A DNA stretch of 22,387 nt from DATATB01 sp036268995 (lineage in GTDB: Bacteria > Planctomycetota > Planctomycetia > Pirellulales > PNKZ01): the NCBI GenBank assembly GCA_036268995.1, contig DATATB010000149.1:1-22387 (forward strand), written 5' to 3'. Made by a program: the position numbers and the translations under genes. The notes under the pieces are model-generated. The model was given only the letters and a program-made list of their open reading frames with translations, was not told the origin of the DNA and made no database searches. Below, piece after piece: positions 7,401 to 15,510 of this stretch. The first letter of the stretch is position 1. Every line of letters begins with the position of its first letter.

Positions 7401-7850
7401 CTAGCGCGGGGGTTGCGGAATCCGGATACCAGGCATGCGCCGCCCCGGTTGCGGAATGCGCATACCGTCGGGCAACACCAGGTCGGGCTGAGAAATGACG
7501 GTTCCGGGGATGACGATATCCGGCTGCGGCACGCGCAAGTGGGGCGGCGTCGGCCTGTGGACCTAGGGCATTGGAATCGACGGCCGGAAGACCTGCTGCT
7601 GAGTGGGAAATGTCGGCATCGAAGGTCAAAAGACTGGCTGGTGAGTAGGAAAGGTGGGAACCGAAGGATGGAACACGGGCGTTTGCACGGGCGGGGGCAT
7701 GGGCGGCCTGTAAGTCGGCATCGGCGGCGGAGAATACGTCGGCGCGGGCCGAAAGACGGGCGACATGGCGCCGGGATGCGCCAGGCAGACTGCCGACATC
7801 AAGGCACTGATTTGAACTGCGGTGACGGTACGGACGAAGGAAGTCAACAT
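7401..7850 (-). pseudogene. Secreted Pro-rich protein broken by two nonsense codons
   Basis: The ATG at 7850 follows GGAGAG and starts a signal peptide (MLTSFVRTVTAV ... SALMSAVCLA, cleavage near residue 24-26). The mature part is Pro-rich (FRPAPTYSPPPMPTYRPP) with a 15-residue unit seen twice: FHPSVPTFPTHQPVF, then F-stop-PSMPTFPTQQQVF, then FRPSIPMP. In-frame TGA at 7628-7626 sits where the neighbouring units have His or Arg, fitting CGA to TGA. A second in-frame stop, TAG at 7565-7563, fits CAG to TAG. The frame then continues sensibly (PQPDIVIPGTVISQPDLV, MRIPQPGRRMPGIRIP) to TAG at 7401. Function is unknown; low-complexity envelope proteins of this kind are common. It lies between the sigma gene and a kinase gene on the same strand. 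Confidence 0.7.
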
Positions 7851-8064
7851 GGCCAAGCTCTCCGGCAGCATCGGGAAGGATTCGCGACCCGCTTGAGTGC
7901 TGCCGCGGCCCACTTTCGATTCGATCGCTGGGTCGCGACTGCTTTCCACGCCCTGATATTCGGGCGGGGATGCGCGGATTGGGGAAATGGATCCAATGGC
8001 CGTCCGGGCGGCAGGAGAGAGTCGCTTTGCCAGCCGATCACCAGCGGAAAGCTTACCGAGAGCG

Positions 8065-8796
8065 TTAGGCCGTCAGCAGCCTTTCCAATTCGCGGATCTC
8101 GGTATCGAGGTTTTCGTCGGAGCCGACTTGTCCGGCCACTTCGGCCCGCAACAACTCGACGAATTGGCGATTGACCTCTTCCAGCCCATAGCGGACCTGG
8201 TCGCGGGTCAATCGCAACTGCTCGGCCAGGGCCTGTTGGCTGAGGTGCGGACTGCCGGGCGAAGGCAAATACAACTGGCAAAAGATTTGATACCAGTCCG
8301 GCCTGCCGCGATTGCTGCACCAGGTCTCCAGGCACTGCTGAACACTGGCGATCACGGACCGAGCCCACTCGTGCATGAAAACTTCTTCGGGCGTGCGATT
8401 GTCAGGTGGCTCGAAATTGCGATCCGACTCGCCCAGCAAGACGGAGATCGTAACCAACCGATCGTCGAACACGCGCTGCCGCGGGGCCCGCTGGTCGCTT
8501 TGATCGGCCAGGAACCGTGTCAGGATGGTCAGCAATAACGTGCGGAATCGGCCGCGCTCCGGATCGGCGCGGCGAATCCAATCGCGCTCGTAGAAGGCCA
8601 CAAAGAAGTCTTGCGTAAGGTCTTCGGCGCGCTCGAGAGGGTATCTCCTGGCCCGCAAAAAGTAAAAGACGGGCCGCCAATAGGCCGCCATCAAGCGGTT
8701 GATGGCCGCCAAATGCTCCGGCCCATCGTGATCCTGGGCGGCGCGAATCACGCTCCAGGCCGTGGTCGGAAACCGCTGGGCAGGACCGGAGTTCAT
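8065..8796 (-). CDS. ECF-type RNA polymerase sigma factor, planctomycete kinase-linked type
   Basis: Predicted 243-aa sigma-70 family protein that would direct RNA polymerase to target promoters. The ATG at 8796 follows GAGGG and gives MNSGPAQRFPTTAWSVI, a typical start for this family; the longer frame adds residues without homology. Region 2 spans about 30-100, with YWRPVFYFLRARRYP, AEDLTQDFFVAFYER and DPERGRFRTLLLTILTRFL. The region-4-like helix-turn-helix is about 185-225 (LSQQALAEQLRLTRDQVRYGL). It is somewhat longer than minimal ECF factors because of the spacer between regions. No anti-sigma gene is adjacent. Planctomycete ECF groups genetically linked to Ser/Thr kinases are known, and the kinases here may be its regulators. 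It is divergent from the plus-strand cluster. Confidence 0.88.
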   Translation of the reverse strand: MNSGPAQRFPTTAWSVIRAAQDHDGPEHLAAINRLMAAYWRPVFYFLRARRYPLERAEDLTQDFFVAFYERDWIRRADPERGRFRTLLLTILTRFLADQSDQRAPRQRVFDDRLVTISVLLGESDRNFEPPDNRTPEEVFMHEWARSVIASVQQCLETWCSNRGRPDWYQIFCQLYLPSPGSPHLSQQALAEQLRLTRDQVRYGLEEVNRQFVELLRAEVAGQVGSDENLDTEIRELERLLTA

Positions 8797-8919
8797 GACC
8801 AGGGCCCTCGAAGCATCCCCCGCCTGGGCAGTGGTCGGCGACCCATCGCCAGCGTTGCCCAAGCCCGATCCAAGCACGCGTGTGATTGTAGGCCCGTGTC
8901 CTATTCCATCGCAATCTTT

Positions 8920-8931
8920 TCGCACGTGCGA
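8920..8931. promoter_or_regulatory. 12-bp palindrome in divergent intergenic region
   Basis: TCGCACGTGCGA is a perfect palindrome in the 308-bp gap (8797-9104) between the sigma gene and the plus-strand cluster. It could be a dimeric repressor or activator site controlling one or both sides. A GC-rich hairpin (CCGCCG 8943-8948, CGGCGG 8958-8963) lies next to it. I see no convincing -35/-10 pair and no RNA gene in the gap. Confidence 0.3.
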
Positions 8932-9104
8932 GAGTAATGAAACCGCCGCGGGTCGGCCGGCGGGGCTACACAAATTGTTGAGCGAGTTTTCCCCAACGCT
9001 GGCCGTCATGCCCGAATATCAATGGAGTGAGGGCGTGGCAGCAGCCAATGCAGCTACCTACAATGGTGCCTCAGCGGCAGGACTTTCCGTGGAGAACTCG
9101 AGCG

Positions 9105-10190
9105 ATGTCGATCTCATTTCTCTGTCCATCCTGCGGACACCGACTGAAGGCCAGGGAGGAAACGTCCGGCAAACGCGCGAAGTGCAAATGCGGGCAGGCG
9201 GTGATCGTGCCGCTTGGGAGCGACGGCAAGCACCCCGCCGCCGGCAAGCAACCAGTCTCCGACAAGCAACCCGCCGAGCATCGTCCGGCCGCGATGGGCG
9301 GAGTCATCAACGAGGATGAAATCCTCGACATGCCGGGGCCGGCACCCAAGCGCCAGCCGGCCGCGGCGGGTCCGCGGGCTCCGGCCGGAGCGACGGCCGC
9401 AAATTTCGCGCTGGTCGATGAGCGAGACGCGCTAGAGCATCAGCCGGCTCAGGATATCACGGCGCGATACGAGCGCGTAGGCGGCTGGTTGCTCCTGTTT
9501 TCATTGGGCCTGACCGTCGTCAGCCCGATTGGCACGCTCCTATGGCTTGCAGGAGCCTACAAGCTATTCGCGGAGTATCCCGCACTACTCGTGGTGCTGG
9601 CCGCCGATGGGGTCATCAAATTGGGCCTGACGGCGTTTGGCATCTTTGCCGGGTTGGGGTTACTGCTCAAGCGTCCCAAACGCAGTCTCCAGGGCCAGAG
9701 GATATTTGTCATGCTGTCTGGCGTTCCAATTTGTTTTCGCAATTCTAGGGATTCTGGAGGGAAATGGTTCACCGGATGAGGTGCTCGCCAATGTCGCCTC
9801 CGGTGCGCTCACGGGAACCGCCTCGTTCGCCATTTGGTACACGTATCTCTGCAAGTCGAATCGCGTCAAGATCACGTATCGGTTGCCGGGCTGGCAAGAA
9901 GCGGCCGTCCGTGTGACGGCAATTGAGTCGGGCGAGGCGGGAGGATTAACGACTGGTGCGGCGGGATTGATCTTCGTTTCCCTTGGGCTCTTCAATTTAC
10001 TGCTGCTCCGTGCGCCCAGAAATGTGGGAACGGTGCTGGCGTTCATTGGCGCGGTTTGCGGGGTGAGCGCATTTGCGGGATTCATTATCTCGATCGTAGG
10101 TTTGTTCAATCACCGTGGTCGAGGACTGCCATTCTGGGCGTGCTCACCCACGTGCTGCTGACGGTGATCTTGATGACCTTGAAGCTCTGA
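9105..10190 (+). pseudogene. Ribbon plus DUF2569-like membrane protein with two frameshifts
   Basis: The ATG at 9105, after GGAGA, gives MSISFLCPSCGHRL with C7, C10, C27 and C29, a small zinc ribbon. A Pro/Ala-rich linker (about 40-110) follows, then RYERVGGWLLLFSLGLTVV and further membrane segments. Near 9712 the sense moves to another frame (LAFQFVFAILGILEGN ... FAIWYTYLCKSNRVKITY), the signature end of DUF2569-like proteins. A further membrane region (AGLIFVSLGLFNLLLL, AFAGFIISIVGLFNHRGRG) returns to the first frame near 10123 (TAILGVLTHVLLTVILMTL) and ends at TGA 10188-10190. The two shifts compensate (one extra base, then one missing). Either the gene is broken or the assembly has two indels. 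Function is unknown; it sits 54 bp upstream of the FHA-kinase. Confidence 0.7.
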
Positions 10191-10244
10191 CACGAGCCGT
10201 ATGACGTCGCGGTCCAGCGCCGCGTTCGGGGGGAGAACGATTCG

Positions 10245-11789
10245 ATGCCCGCGAAGGTCATCCTTGAAATCAGCAACGGCCCGATGGCCGGTCGCCAGTT
10301 CGTCTACGAAGATCGCACGACCTGCATCATGGGTCGCGCCAGCGACTGCGAGCCGCGGCTGCTGGCCAAGCCGGCGACGCCCGGCGCCCCAGAGAATCGT
10401 GGCATTTCACGGCATCATTGCCTACTGGATATCAACCCTCCGGATGTCCGAATTCGCGATTTCGGCAGCCTCAACGGCACTTATGTCAACGGCCGGAAAA
10501 TTGGGCAGCGCGAACAGCACGAGCAGCCGGGCGGCATCTTTCCGGAGCACGACGCGACCGACGGAGATCAGATCCGCGTCGGCAACCTGAGGCTCGTGGT
10601 CCACGTCCATGTGCCGATCACGTGCGGCCAGTGCGAAGCCGAAATCCCAGAGGCCGAACTGCAGCCGGCCGATGGACAGACCAGGGCCGGCCTGTGTCTG
10701 AAATGTCGCCAAGAGGCGGAACGCGCCGGGCTAGCCGCGACGCCGCGACGCACTGCGACGGATCCGACCAAAGTCTGCGCCAAGTGCGGGCGCGACGTCA
10801 GCGACGAAACCGGCGCCAATCGGCCCGGCGAATTCGTCTGCTCGCAGTGCCGCGAGAACCCAATGGATCTGCTGCGCCAGTTGCTCCAGGACGCAGCCAA
10901 AGGCGCTAAGCAGCTCGTCGCCATCGAAGGCTACGAAATCCTCAAGCAGCTCGGGCGCGGCGGCATGGGGGCCGTGTTTCTGGCGCGGCAGGAGAAAAGG
11001 GACGCGCCGGTGGCGCTCAAGGTCATGCTGCCCAAAGTCGCCGCCAGCCAGCGGGCCACCGAGAGCTTCCTGCGCGAAACGGTCAATACCCGCGCCCTGC
11101 AGCATCCCAACGTAGTCCGGCTGTGGGATGCCGGCTGCTCGGCGGGCACCTTTTTCTTCACCTTGGAATATTGCGAAGGTGGCAGCATCGACAAGTTCAT
11201 GGCCCAGCGCGGTGGAAAGCTTTCGATCGACGAGGCGCTGCCGATCGCCTTGCAAGCGCTCGAGGGATTGCACTACGCCCACCATGCCGAAATCCCTCAC
11301 GTGCGACTGAAGGATGGCAGCATCGGCCGCGGGCGCGGGCTGGTCCATCGCGACGTGAAGCCGCAGAACATCTTTCTATCCACCGCCGGCAATTCGCGAG
11401 TTGCCAAGATCGGCGACTATGGCCTGTCGAAGGCTTTCGACATGGCCGGCCTCAGCGGCCACACCTACGCCGGCGAGGTGGCCGGGACGCCCGAGTTCAT
11501 GCCGCGCGAGCAGGTGCGCAAGTTCAAGGTCCTGCGGCCGCAAGCCGACGTGTGGGCCATGGCCGCCACGCTCTACAATATGCTGACCGGCTGCTTCCCG
11601 CGCGACTTTCCCAAGGGCCGGGATCCTTGGCAGCTCATCCTGGAGAGCAGTCCAGTGCCGATCCGGCAACGCAACCCGGCCATCCCCGCCCGGCTGGCCG
11701 AGGTGATCGACCATGCCCTGATCGACGAGCCCGAGGTGGAGGTCAAGTCGGCGTCGGATTTTCGCCGCGCGCTGATGCAGGTGATGTGA
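10245..11789 (+). CDS. FHA - zinc ribbon - Ser/Thr kinase (soluble)
   Basis: Predicted 514-aa cytoplasmic kinase. The ATG at 10245 follows GGGGGAGA. FHA domain about 4-122 with MGRASDCE, GISRHHCLL and GSLNGTYVNG, so the Arg, Ser, His and Asn needed to bind phosphothreonine are present. Two Cys pairs follow (C127/C130 with C151/C154, then CAKC ... CSQC about 180-205), forming two ribbons. Kinase about 227-505: LGRGGMGAVF, K259, HRDVKPQN at 368-375, DYG at 391-393 in place of DFG, and MPREQ in place of APE. About 16 extra residues (HVRLKDGSIGRGRG) precede the HRD. No membrane segment. Its TGA overlaps the ATG of the phosphatase (TGATG), so the two are probably translationally coupled. Confidence 0.92.
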   Translation: MPAKVILEISNGPMAGRQFVYEDRTTCIMGRASDCEPRLLAKPATPGAPENRGISRHHCLLDINPPDVRIRDFGSLNGTYVNGRKIGQREQHEQPGGIFPEHDATDGDQIRVGNLRLVVHVHVPITCGQCEAEIPEAELQPADGQTRAGLCLKCRQEAERAGLAATPRRTATDPTKVCAKCGRDVSDETGANRPGEFVCSQCRENPMDLLRQLLQDAAKGAKQLVAIEGYEILKQLGRGGMGAVFLARQEKRDAPVALKVMLPKVAASQRATESFLRETVNTRALQHPNVVRLWDAGCSAGTFFFTLEYCEGGSIDKFMAQRGGKLSIDEALPIALQALEGLHYAHHAEIPHVRLKDGSIGRGRGLVHRDVKPQNIFLSTAGNSRVAKIGDYGLSKAFDMAGLSGHTYAGEVAGTPEFMPREQVRKFKVLRPQADVWAMAATLYNMLTGCFPRDFPKGRDPWQLILESSPVPIRQRNPAIPARLAEVIDHALIDEPEVEVKSASDFRRALMQVM

Positions 11790-12721
11790 TGCACGGAATT
11801 CGCTATGCCGGACTGAGCGACGTCGGGCGGCAGCGCGCGACGAACGAAGACCGCTGGTGCGCGGATCCCAAGCAGGGCCTGTTCCTGGTGGCCGACGGCA
11901 TTGGCGGATCGGCGGCTGGCGGCCTGGCGTCGCAAATTGTCGCGGAAGTCTTGCCAGGCCTACTCCGCAGCACGCTCCGAGGACTGGAAAACGGAGCCGC
12001 GGAGGAAACGACCAAGCGCGTCGCGGCCTCGCTGGTCGATCTCAGCGAGCACTTACGCAGCGAGTCGCAAATCGCACTGGGAGTCAAAGGCGTGGGCTCG
12101 ACCGTCGTGCTCGCGCTCGTGCGATCGGAGCAAGCCGTCGTGGCCCACCTGGGCGACAGCCGCGCCTACCGATGGCGCGCCGGACATCTCGAACAACTGA
12201 CCACAGACCATACCATCGTCCAGTTGCTGCTGGAGCGTGGCGAAATCTCGCCCCAGGAAGCCGCCACCCATCCCTCCCGCGGGCAGTTGACCCGCTTTGT
12301 GGGCATGGCCGCCGAAGCGCTTCCGGAAATCGAACGTGTCGAACTAACTACGGGAGACCGGCTGCTGCTGTGCAGCGACGGTTTGAGCGGCATGCTTAGC
12401 GACGAGCAGATTCGCGGCATTCTCGACCGGGAGCCGGTTCCCGAGAACGCATGCCGGCAATTGGTCCAAGCTGCCAACCAGGCCGGTGGGACCGACAACA
12501 TCACGGCCTTGGTCGTGGCCGTGGGCGACTCGGGCAGCGACGCTGAAGACTCTCAGCACTTTTACGACGACACTTCCAAGCGGGCGGCCACGAGCCAGGC
12601 CGTGGGTGCCCAGCACGCGAATTCCACAAAGGCCGGCGACCTGCAAAAGACGCGAGAAGTCCTGAAAAGCGATTCGGCACGCCCTGGCCCGCTTGACGAG
12701 CCATCGGATGGATCAAGATGA
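11789..12721 (+). CDS. PP2C-type Ser/Thr protein phosphatase
   Basis: Predicted 310-aa metal-dependent phosphatase that would remove phosphate from Ser/Thr on the kinases or their targets. The ATG at 11789 overlaps the kinase stop; the frame is open further upstream only because it shadows the kinase gene. Motifs in order: RATNEDRW (E20, D21), LFLVADGIGGSAAGG (D36, G37), GVGSTVVLALV, VVAHLGDSRAYRW, TTDHTIV, LLLCSDGLSGML and GGTDNITALVV about 231-241. All metal-binding Asp residues are present. The last 65 or so residues are a hydrophilic, probably disordered tail rich in Ser, Asp and Lys. No membrane segment. Its stop overlaps the next start (ATGA), so it is the middle gene of a coupled trio with the FHA-kinase and FHA-ABC exporter. 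Confidence 0.95.
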   Translation: MHGIRYAGLSDVGRQRATNEDRWCADPKQGLFLVADGIGGSAAGGLASQIVAEVLPGLLRSTLRGLENGAAEETTKRVAASLVDLSEHLRSESQIALGVKGVGSTVVLALVRSEQAVVAHLGDSRAYRWRAGHLEQLTTDHTIVQLLLERGEISPQEAATHPSRGQLTRFVGMAAEALPEIERVELTTGDRLLLCSDGLSGMLSDEQIRGILDREPVPENACRQLVQAANQAGGTDNITALVVAVGDSGSDAEDSQHFYDDTSKRAATSQAVGAQHANSTKAGDLQKTREVLKSDSARPGPLDEPSDGSR

Positions 12722-15453
12722 AGCAACCGAAAACCTGGTTCATCGGCGCCGATTCGAGTTGCGAGATCGTCATCGACCAGCCGACCGTTTCCGGGCAGCA
12801 TTGCCGGCTGATGCGAGCCGATGACGGATTTGTGCTGGAAGATCTCCAGTCGCACAACGGCACTTTCGTCAATGGCGTGCGGATCACACAACCAACCAGA
12901 GTGACCAGTGCCGACCGGATCACGCTCGGCAAAAATGTGGCCATGCCATGGCCCGAGCCAGGTGGCAACGCCGTCGCCGATGGCCAGGCCGCCCCGCCGC
13001 GCGCAAAGCAAGCGGCCCGCGACCACTCGATCGAGGCGCCGGCTGAGCAACAGGGGGCGACCTGCTTCGTCGTCGCCGACGACGGCTCGCCCCGCGCCGG
13101 CGAAGGCCGCGATGAAAACCGGTCCATTCGCATCGGCCGGCTGCCCGACAACGACGTGGTGCTGGACAATCCGGTTGTCTCGAGCCATCACGCGCGCATT
13201 GAATTCGACCAGGGGCAGGCTTGGATCGAAGATTGCAGTTCCCGCAACGGCACCGCCATCGGTTCACCCCAGCGCAAGATCACTAGGGCGCGGCTGGCGC
13301 CCGACGACGTCGTGTATTTCGGTACGCTGCGCGTTCCGGCCGCCAGGTTGTTTGCGGGCGAGCCGGCGGTTGTCGGCCGGCAGACTTCCCTCAAGATCGC
13401 TCAGCGGGTCATGCTCATTGGCCGTGCGGCGGGCTGCGACCTGGTGCTCGACCATCCCCGCGTGTCGCGCCGGCATGCGCAACTGCTGCAATCTCCCGAG
13501 CAGGTGACCATCGAGGATCTGGGCTCCACGCACGGTACGTTTGTCAACGGCGAGCGGATCACGACGGTGCGCCCCTTGCGGCCGGGCGACCTGGTAGCGA
13601 TCAGCAAGTTCACCTTCAGGCTCACGGCCGATGGCCAACTCGAGCAGCGTGATTTTCGCGGCAATGTGACGATCGAGGCCCGCGGCATTTCGATCGAAGT
13701 CCCAGGCCGCCGGCTGTTGGAGGACGTATCGCTCACGGTCTATCCATCGGAACTCGTGGCCCTGATGGGCCCCAGCGGAGCCGGCAAGACCACGCTGCTG
13801 AACGCGCTCAACGGCTATGCGCCGCCGACCACCGGCCGCGTGCTCTTCAACGCCCGCGACCTGTATGCCCACTACGCTGAGTTCCAAGGCGTGGTCGGTT
13901 ATGTGCCGCAAGACGACATCATGCACCGCGATCTCACCGTGGCCCAAGCGCTCGAGTACACGGCCCGGCTGCGCCTCCCCGCCGACTTTAGCGGCGATGA
14001 GATCCGCAAGCGCATTCAAGAGGTCATCGGCCAATTGGGCCTGGAAGGCACGGAGAACGTGCTCATCGGCTCGCCGGAAAAACGCGGCATCAGCGGCGGC
14101 CAACGCAAACGCGTCAACCTGGCCATGGAACTGCTGACCGGCCCCTCGGTCCTCTTTCTTGACGAGCCGACGTCGGGCTTGTCCAGCGAAGACACGTTGA
14201 TGGTCATGAAGCTGCTGCGCAAGCTGGCCGACGGCGGAAAAACCATCATCGTCACCATTCATCAGCCGAGCCTCGAGGCCTATCGGCTGTTGGACAACCT
14301 GATCCTGGTGGCCAAGGATGCACGCTCGACGGAGCCGGGGCGGCTGGTCTTTTACGGCCCGGCCTATCCCCAGGCGATCGATTTTTTCAACCCCGATGGC
14401 ATCGCCGGGCTCAAGCCTGGGGCCGAGCCTTCGCCCGACGAAGTGCTGCGCGGACTCGCTAAAGATCAAGCGGCCGTGTGGCGGGATCGCTACGTAGCAT
14501 CACCGCTCAAGCAGCAGTATGTCGATGCCCGGGCGGGCAAGCAGCCGGTGGAATCCTCGCCGACGGCCCAGCGGCATGTCCATCGGCTCTTCGGCTTCAG
14601 CCAGTGGTGGACGCTCGTGCGTCGCTGCCTGGCCATCAAGCTGCGCGACGCGGCAAACTCCACGGTTCTTCTAGCCCAAGCGCCGATCATTGCGCTGTTG
14701 GTGGTGCTGGTCTTCGGCAAACGTGCGGCCGAAAGCGCCACGGCCGAAAATTGGCAGTCGGTTGCCAATGCCACGTCCATCACCGTGTTCCTGCTGGGGC
14801 TGGCCGCGCTGTGGTTTGGCTGCTCCAACGCCGCCCGCGAAATTGTCGGCGAATGGGCGATCTACCATCGCGAGCGGATGGTCAATCTGAAAATCCCTTC
14901 TTATGTCGGCTCGAAATTCACGGTGCTGGGCGGGCTGTGTTTGCTGCAATGCACCGTGCTGCTGGGCATCGTGCACTGGGGTGCCGGATTGCACGGCCCT
15001 TGGCTGCCGATGTTGTCGTTGCTCGTGTTGGCATCGCTCGTGGGCTTGGGCATCGGCCTGACCGTCTCGTCGCTGGCACGGTCCTCGGAAGTGGCCATCG
15101 CCCTGCTGCCGCTGATCCTGTTGCCGATGGTGATTCTGGCCGGCATCTTGCAGCCGATTCACGAGATGAACCTGCCCGCCCAGGGTCTGGCCCATTTGAT
15201 GCCGTCGCGCTGGGCTTTCGAAGGATTACTGCTGCTGGAAACCGAGGATCGCCCCCGCTGGAGGCCGCCTCTCGTCGTTCAGCTGACGCCGACGAGCGCC
15301 GCGCAAACCAAGGAGCAAGACATGGCTGAACATTACTTCCCCGTGGAGAACAAGCGCACGGGGACTGTCGCGAGCGGAATCGCTCTGACGGGGATGCTGG
15401 TCCTGCTGGCCGTGGCGATTCACTTGATTCTCGTGTGTCGCGACGTGCATTGA
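12718..15453 (+). CDS. ABCG-like exporter with three N-terminal FHA domains
   Basis: Predicted 911-aa half-transporter with nucleotide-binding domain before the membrane domain. FHA1 about 6-70 (VSGQHCRL, HNGTFVNG, but IGAD where IGR is usual); FHA2 about 138-208 (IGRLPDND, VSSHHARI, RNGTAIG); FHA3 about 228-305 (IGRAAGCD, VSRRHAQL, HGTFVNG). ATPase: Walker A GPSGAGKTT about 351, signature ISGGQRKR, Walker B VLFLDEPTSGL about 478, and HQPS switch. Six membrane segments about 649-668, 688-705, 732-757, 763-787, 794-813 and 884-908. The layout matches mycobacterial Rv1747, whose FHA domains bind phosphothreonine and which is phosphorylated by its neighbour PknF. The coupled kinase and phosphatase genes suggest the same type of control here. 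The cargo is unknown. Confidence 0.94.
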   Translation: MKQPKTWFIGADSSCEIVIDQPTVSGQHCRLMRADDGFVLEDLQSHNGTFVNGVRITQPTRVTSADRITLGKNVAMPWPEPGGNAVADGQAAPPRAKQAARDHSIEAPAEQQGATCFVVADDGSPRAGEGRDENRSIRIGRLPDNDVVLDNPVVSSHHARIEFDQGQAWIEDCSSRNGTAIGSPQRKITRARLAPDDVVYFGTLRVPAARLFAGEPAVVGRQTSLKIAQRVMLIGRAAGCDLVLDHPRVSRRHAQLLQSPEQVTIEDLGSTHGTFVNGERITTVRPLRPGDLVAISKFTFRLTADGQLEQRDFRGNVTIEARGISIEVPGRRLLEDVSLTVYPSELVALMGPSGAGKTTLLNALNGYAPPTTGRVLFNARDLYAHYAEFQGVVGYVPQDDIMHRDLTVAQALEYTARLRLPADFSGDEIRKRIQEVIGQLGLEGTENVLIGSPEKRGISGGQRKRVNLAMELLTGPSVLFLDEPTSGLSSEDTLMVMKLLRKLADGGKTIIVTIHQPSLEAYRLLDNLILVAKDARSTEPGRLVFYGPAYPQAIDFFNPDGIAGLKPGAEPSPDEVLRGLAKDQAAVWRDRYVASPLKQQYVDARAGKQPVESSPTAQRHVHRLFGFSQWWTLVRRCLAIKLRDAANSTVLLAQAPIIALLVVLVFGKRAAESATAENWQSVANATSITVFLLGLAALWFGCSNAAREIVGEWAIYHRERMVNLKIPSYVGSKFTVLGGLCLLQCTVLLGIVHWGAGLHGPWLPMLSLLVLASLVGLGIGLTVSSLARSSEVAIALLPLILLPMVILAGILQPIHEMNLPAQGLAHLMPSRWAFEGLLLLETEDRPRWRPPLVVQLTPTSAAQTKEQDMAEHYFPVENKRTGTVASGIALTGMLVLLAVAIHLILVCRDVH

Positions 15454-15510
15454 AGCCAGCATTCTGATACGACAAGACAACCCTTACTGCCGAATTTGGA
15501 GCGTGGACTG

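Noticed and set aside
7413..8174. 253-codon plus-strand open frame over the Pro-rich pseudogene and sigma end
   Set aside because: Arg/His-rich translation without a domain; the minus strand shows a signal peptide, Pro repeats and a sigma factor.
13264..14469. 401-codon open frame antisense to the FHA-ABC exporter
   Set aside because: High-GC shadow of a well-supported gene; the translation shows no domain.
10245..15453. Type VI secretion regulatory set (FHA, kinase, PP2C)
   Set aside because: No sheath, baseplate or TssM-like genes are present, and the FHA protein is an ABC exporter.
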